From Candidatus Zixiibacteriota bacterium (lineage in GTDB: Bacteria > Zixibacteria > MSB-5A5 > GN15 > FEB-12): a stretch of DNA of 6,338 bases. Each line of letters starts with the position of its first letter. Position 1 is the first letter of the stretch. Shown here in pieces: positions 5,660 through 6,338 of the stretch. The stretch spans positions 1 through 6,338 of the forward strand of contig JAUXBO010000153.1 of the NCBI GenBank assembly GCA_030619345.1, read 5' to 3'. The notes beneath the pieces were generated by a model. The model was not told the origin of the DNA. It did not search any database and saw only the letters and a list, made by a program, of their open reading frames with translations. The position numbers were made by a program, and so were the translations under genes.

Positions 5660-5663
5660 GCCT

Positions 5664-5670
5664 AAGGAGG
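5664..5670 (+). promoter_or_regulatory. Ribosome binding site AAGGAGG
   Basis: AAGGAGG lies five bases before ATG (5676) and fixes the start of the last gene. The preceding CTAAGG (5662-5667) repeats the CTAAGG at 5621-5626. The CTTAG at 5616-5620 could pair with CTAAG at either place, a possible way to mask the site. Confidence 0.8.
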
Positions 5671-5675
5671 ATTGT

Positions 5676-6338
5676 ATGGCCTTGACCGAGAGGTTCACCA
5701 GGGTACCGAGTCTTTTCGCGACTCTGATAATCTGCTTGATGGTGTTTTTTGCTGCGCCTGATGCCCGGGCCCAGTTCCCATTTGATATCGTTGTCACCGT
5801 TGGTGATACGACCGCTCAGCCAAATGAGATCAATACCGTTATATCTGTTTATCTTGACAATTATAATGATACCCTGGCCGGTTTCAAGCTTTGGATTCAG
5901 CTTGATCGACCGGATTTGATCAAATTCCAGACCAACAGCGGCACGGCTGTTGATACGACCTACTGGATTTGTAATGCCGATAGTTCGGGAATCTGTATAG
6001 ATTCGACCCTAACCACTCCCATAGGGCCTTGGGACTTCTTCCATATTACCACCAGTGTAATCGAGATTGGTAACCATGACGTTACTGGTACTCTCATTGA
6101 AGACTGGGAGTTTGTCGATTCGCGGTCCCTTTCGGGACTCGGGTTCGATATTGCGGTTTCGGCCTTTTCTAACATGCCCGCACCGCCCGAAACTCCGGGC
6201 ATTGCGCCCCAGCAGGGAGGATTACTGGTGAAAATGCTGGCTGACGTGTTCGATGTGCCCGACGACGAGTTGGAGCGTACGGTCAATCTGATTGTACAGC
6301 ATGACTTTATAGATAATATTAATTACTCCAGGACCGAC
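5676..6338 (+). CDS. Exported protein with cohesin-like domain, runs off right edge
   Basis: ATG at 5676 opens 221 codons without a stop up to the window end. The N-terminus MALTERFTRVPSLFATLII runs into a hydrophobic segment and a clear signal peptidase I site A-R-A|Q after residue 32. The mature part starts FDIVVTVGDTTAQPNEINTV (37-56), then SVYLDNYNDTLAGFKLWIQL (57-76) and DRPDLIKF (77-84). This is the pattern of cohesin-like and related bacterial beta-sandwich domains (regular strands, a Gly-Phe turn, then a D-rP-x-L-x-F strand). Two cysteines (C99, C107) could form a disulfide. Segments later in the piece, around LSGLGFDIAV, KMLADVFDVPDD and VNLIVQHDF, look like continuing strands of the same domain. 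Proteins of this style in FCB candidate phyla often end with a dockerin or sorting domain, which cannot be seen here. Role inferred: extracellular or surface scaffold or adhesin; no enzyme motif seen. Confidence 0.85.
   Translation, partial: MALTERFTRVPSLFATLIICLMVFFAAPDARAQFPFDIVVTVGDTTAQPNEINTVISVYLDNYNDTLAGFKLWIQLDRPDLIKFQTNSGTAVDTTYWICNADSSGICIDSTLTTPIGPWDFFHITTSVIEIGNHDVTGTLIEDWEFVDSRSLSGLGFDIAVSAFSNMPAPPETPGIAPQQGGLLVKMLADVFDVPDDELERTVNLIVQHDFIDNINYSRTD

Larger units (their letters stand above)
5348..5660 (+). ncRNA. Long structured leader or small RNA of unknown family, ending in a terminator
   Basis: The stretch between the promoter and the ribosome site has several local stems: TGACTC/GAGTCA (5376-5381 with 5386-5391, loop GGTA), AAGTAC/GTACTT (5414-5419 with 5423-5428), CTTACGT/ACGTAAG plus GGC/GCC (5426-5453), TGGTT/AACCA (5567-5571 with 5587-5591), the palindrome CTTAGCTAAG (5616-5625), and a terminator-type stem at the end. 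The second and third compete for bases 5426-5428. I could not match it to TPP, SAM, glycine, cobalamin, c-di-GMP or fluoride riboswitches, nor to 6S RNA, tmRNA, SRP RNA or RNase P RNA. A 37-39 codon ORF (ATG 5344 or 5350 to TAA 5461-5463) begins almost at the predicted transcript start and could be a leaderless leader peptide, but has no support beyond its position. Confidence 0.4.

Noticed and set aside
5960..6286. Minus-strand ORF of 108 codons
   Set aside because: It is antisense to the plus-strand exported cohesin-like gene that has a strong ribosome site and signal peptide.

Overview
The window is most consistent with an uncultivated anaerobic or microaerobic Gram-negative bacterium of the FCB superphylum, with a candidate phylum such as Zixibacteria as the best guess. 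Three things point there. One is a large secreted protein ending in a 'YPNPY ... G-L-Y-Y-W ... GK' sorting-type beta-domain. Another is a secreted protein with a cohesin-like beta-sandwich. The third is the N-terminus of a flavodiiron protein. This placement is inferred from protein style only; there is no rRNA or marker gene here.

Layout. Positions 1-230 (minus) hold the N-terminal 76 codons of a flavodiiron protein (O2/NO reductase) that runs off the left edge, with its own possible promoter. A hairpin at 336-349 separates it from a complete minus-strand, membrane-anchored alpha/beta hydrolase (361-1269). A 247-bp divergent spacer follows, then a large plus-strand exported protein (1517-4120, 867 aa) that starts with TTG.

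From 4121 to 5675 there are about 1.55 kb without a convincing protein gene. The first half (4173-4944) holds two copies of a composite repeat cassette. Each copy has, in the same order, a REP-like palindrome of about 63-78 bp, a larger inverted-repeat element bounded by AGTAGGTCG/CGACCTACT that can fold as a multi-arm cloverleaf, and a 17-nt tag GACAGACCTGCCCTACT. The second half (4945-5675) holds several isolated dyads, a possible very small ORF, and the best promoter in the window: TTGACA-17-TATATT at 5313-5341, with a 7-bp dyad overlapping its -35 box.

This promoter starts a leader of about 320 nt before the last gene. The leader contains mutually exclusive hairpins and ends with a stem plus seven-T tract immediately before the ribosome binding site AAGGAGG. 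That layout suggests an RNA-level control element or a separate small RNA. The leader precedes a plus-strand CDS (5676 to the right edge, 221 codons, no stop in the window) for an exported protein with a cohesin-like domain.

The two plus-strand secreted proteins are probably cell-surface or extracellular components. The two minus-strand genes are unrelated to them in function as far as the sequence shows. The leader RNA and the duplicated repeat cassette are the parts most worth a second look.
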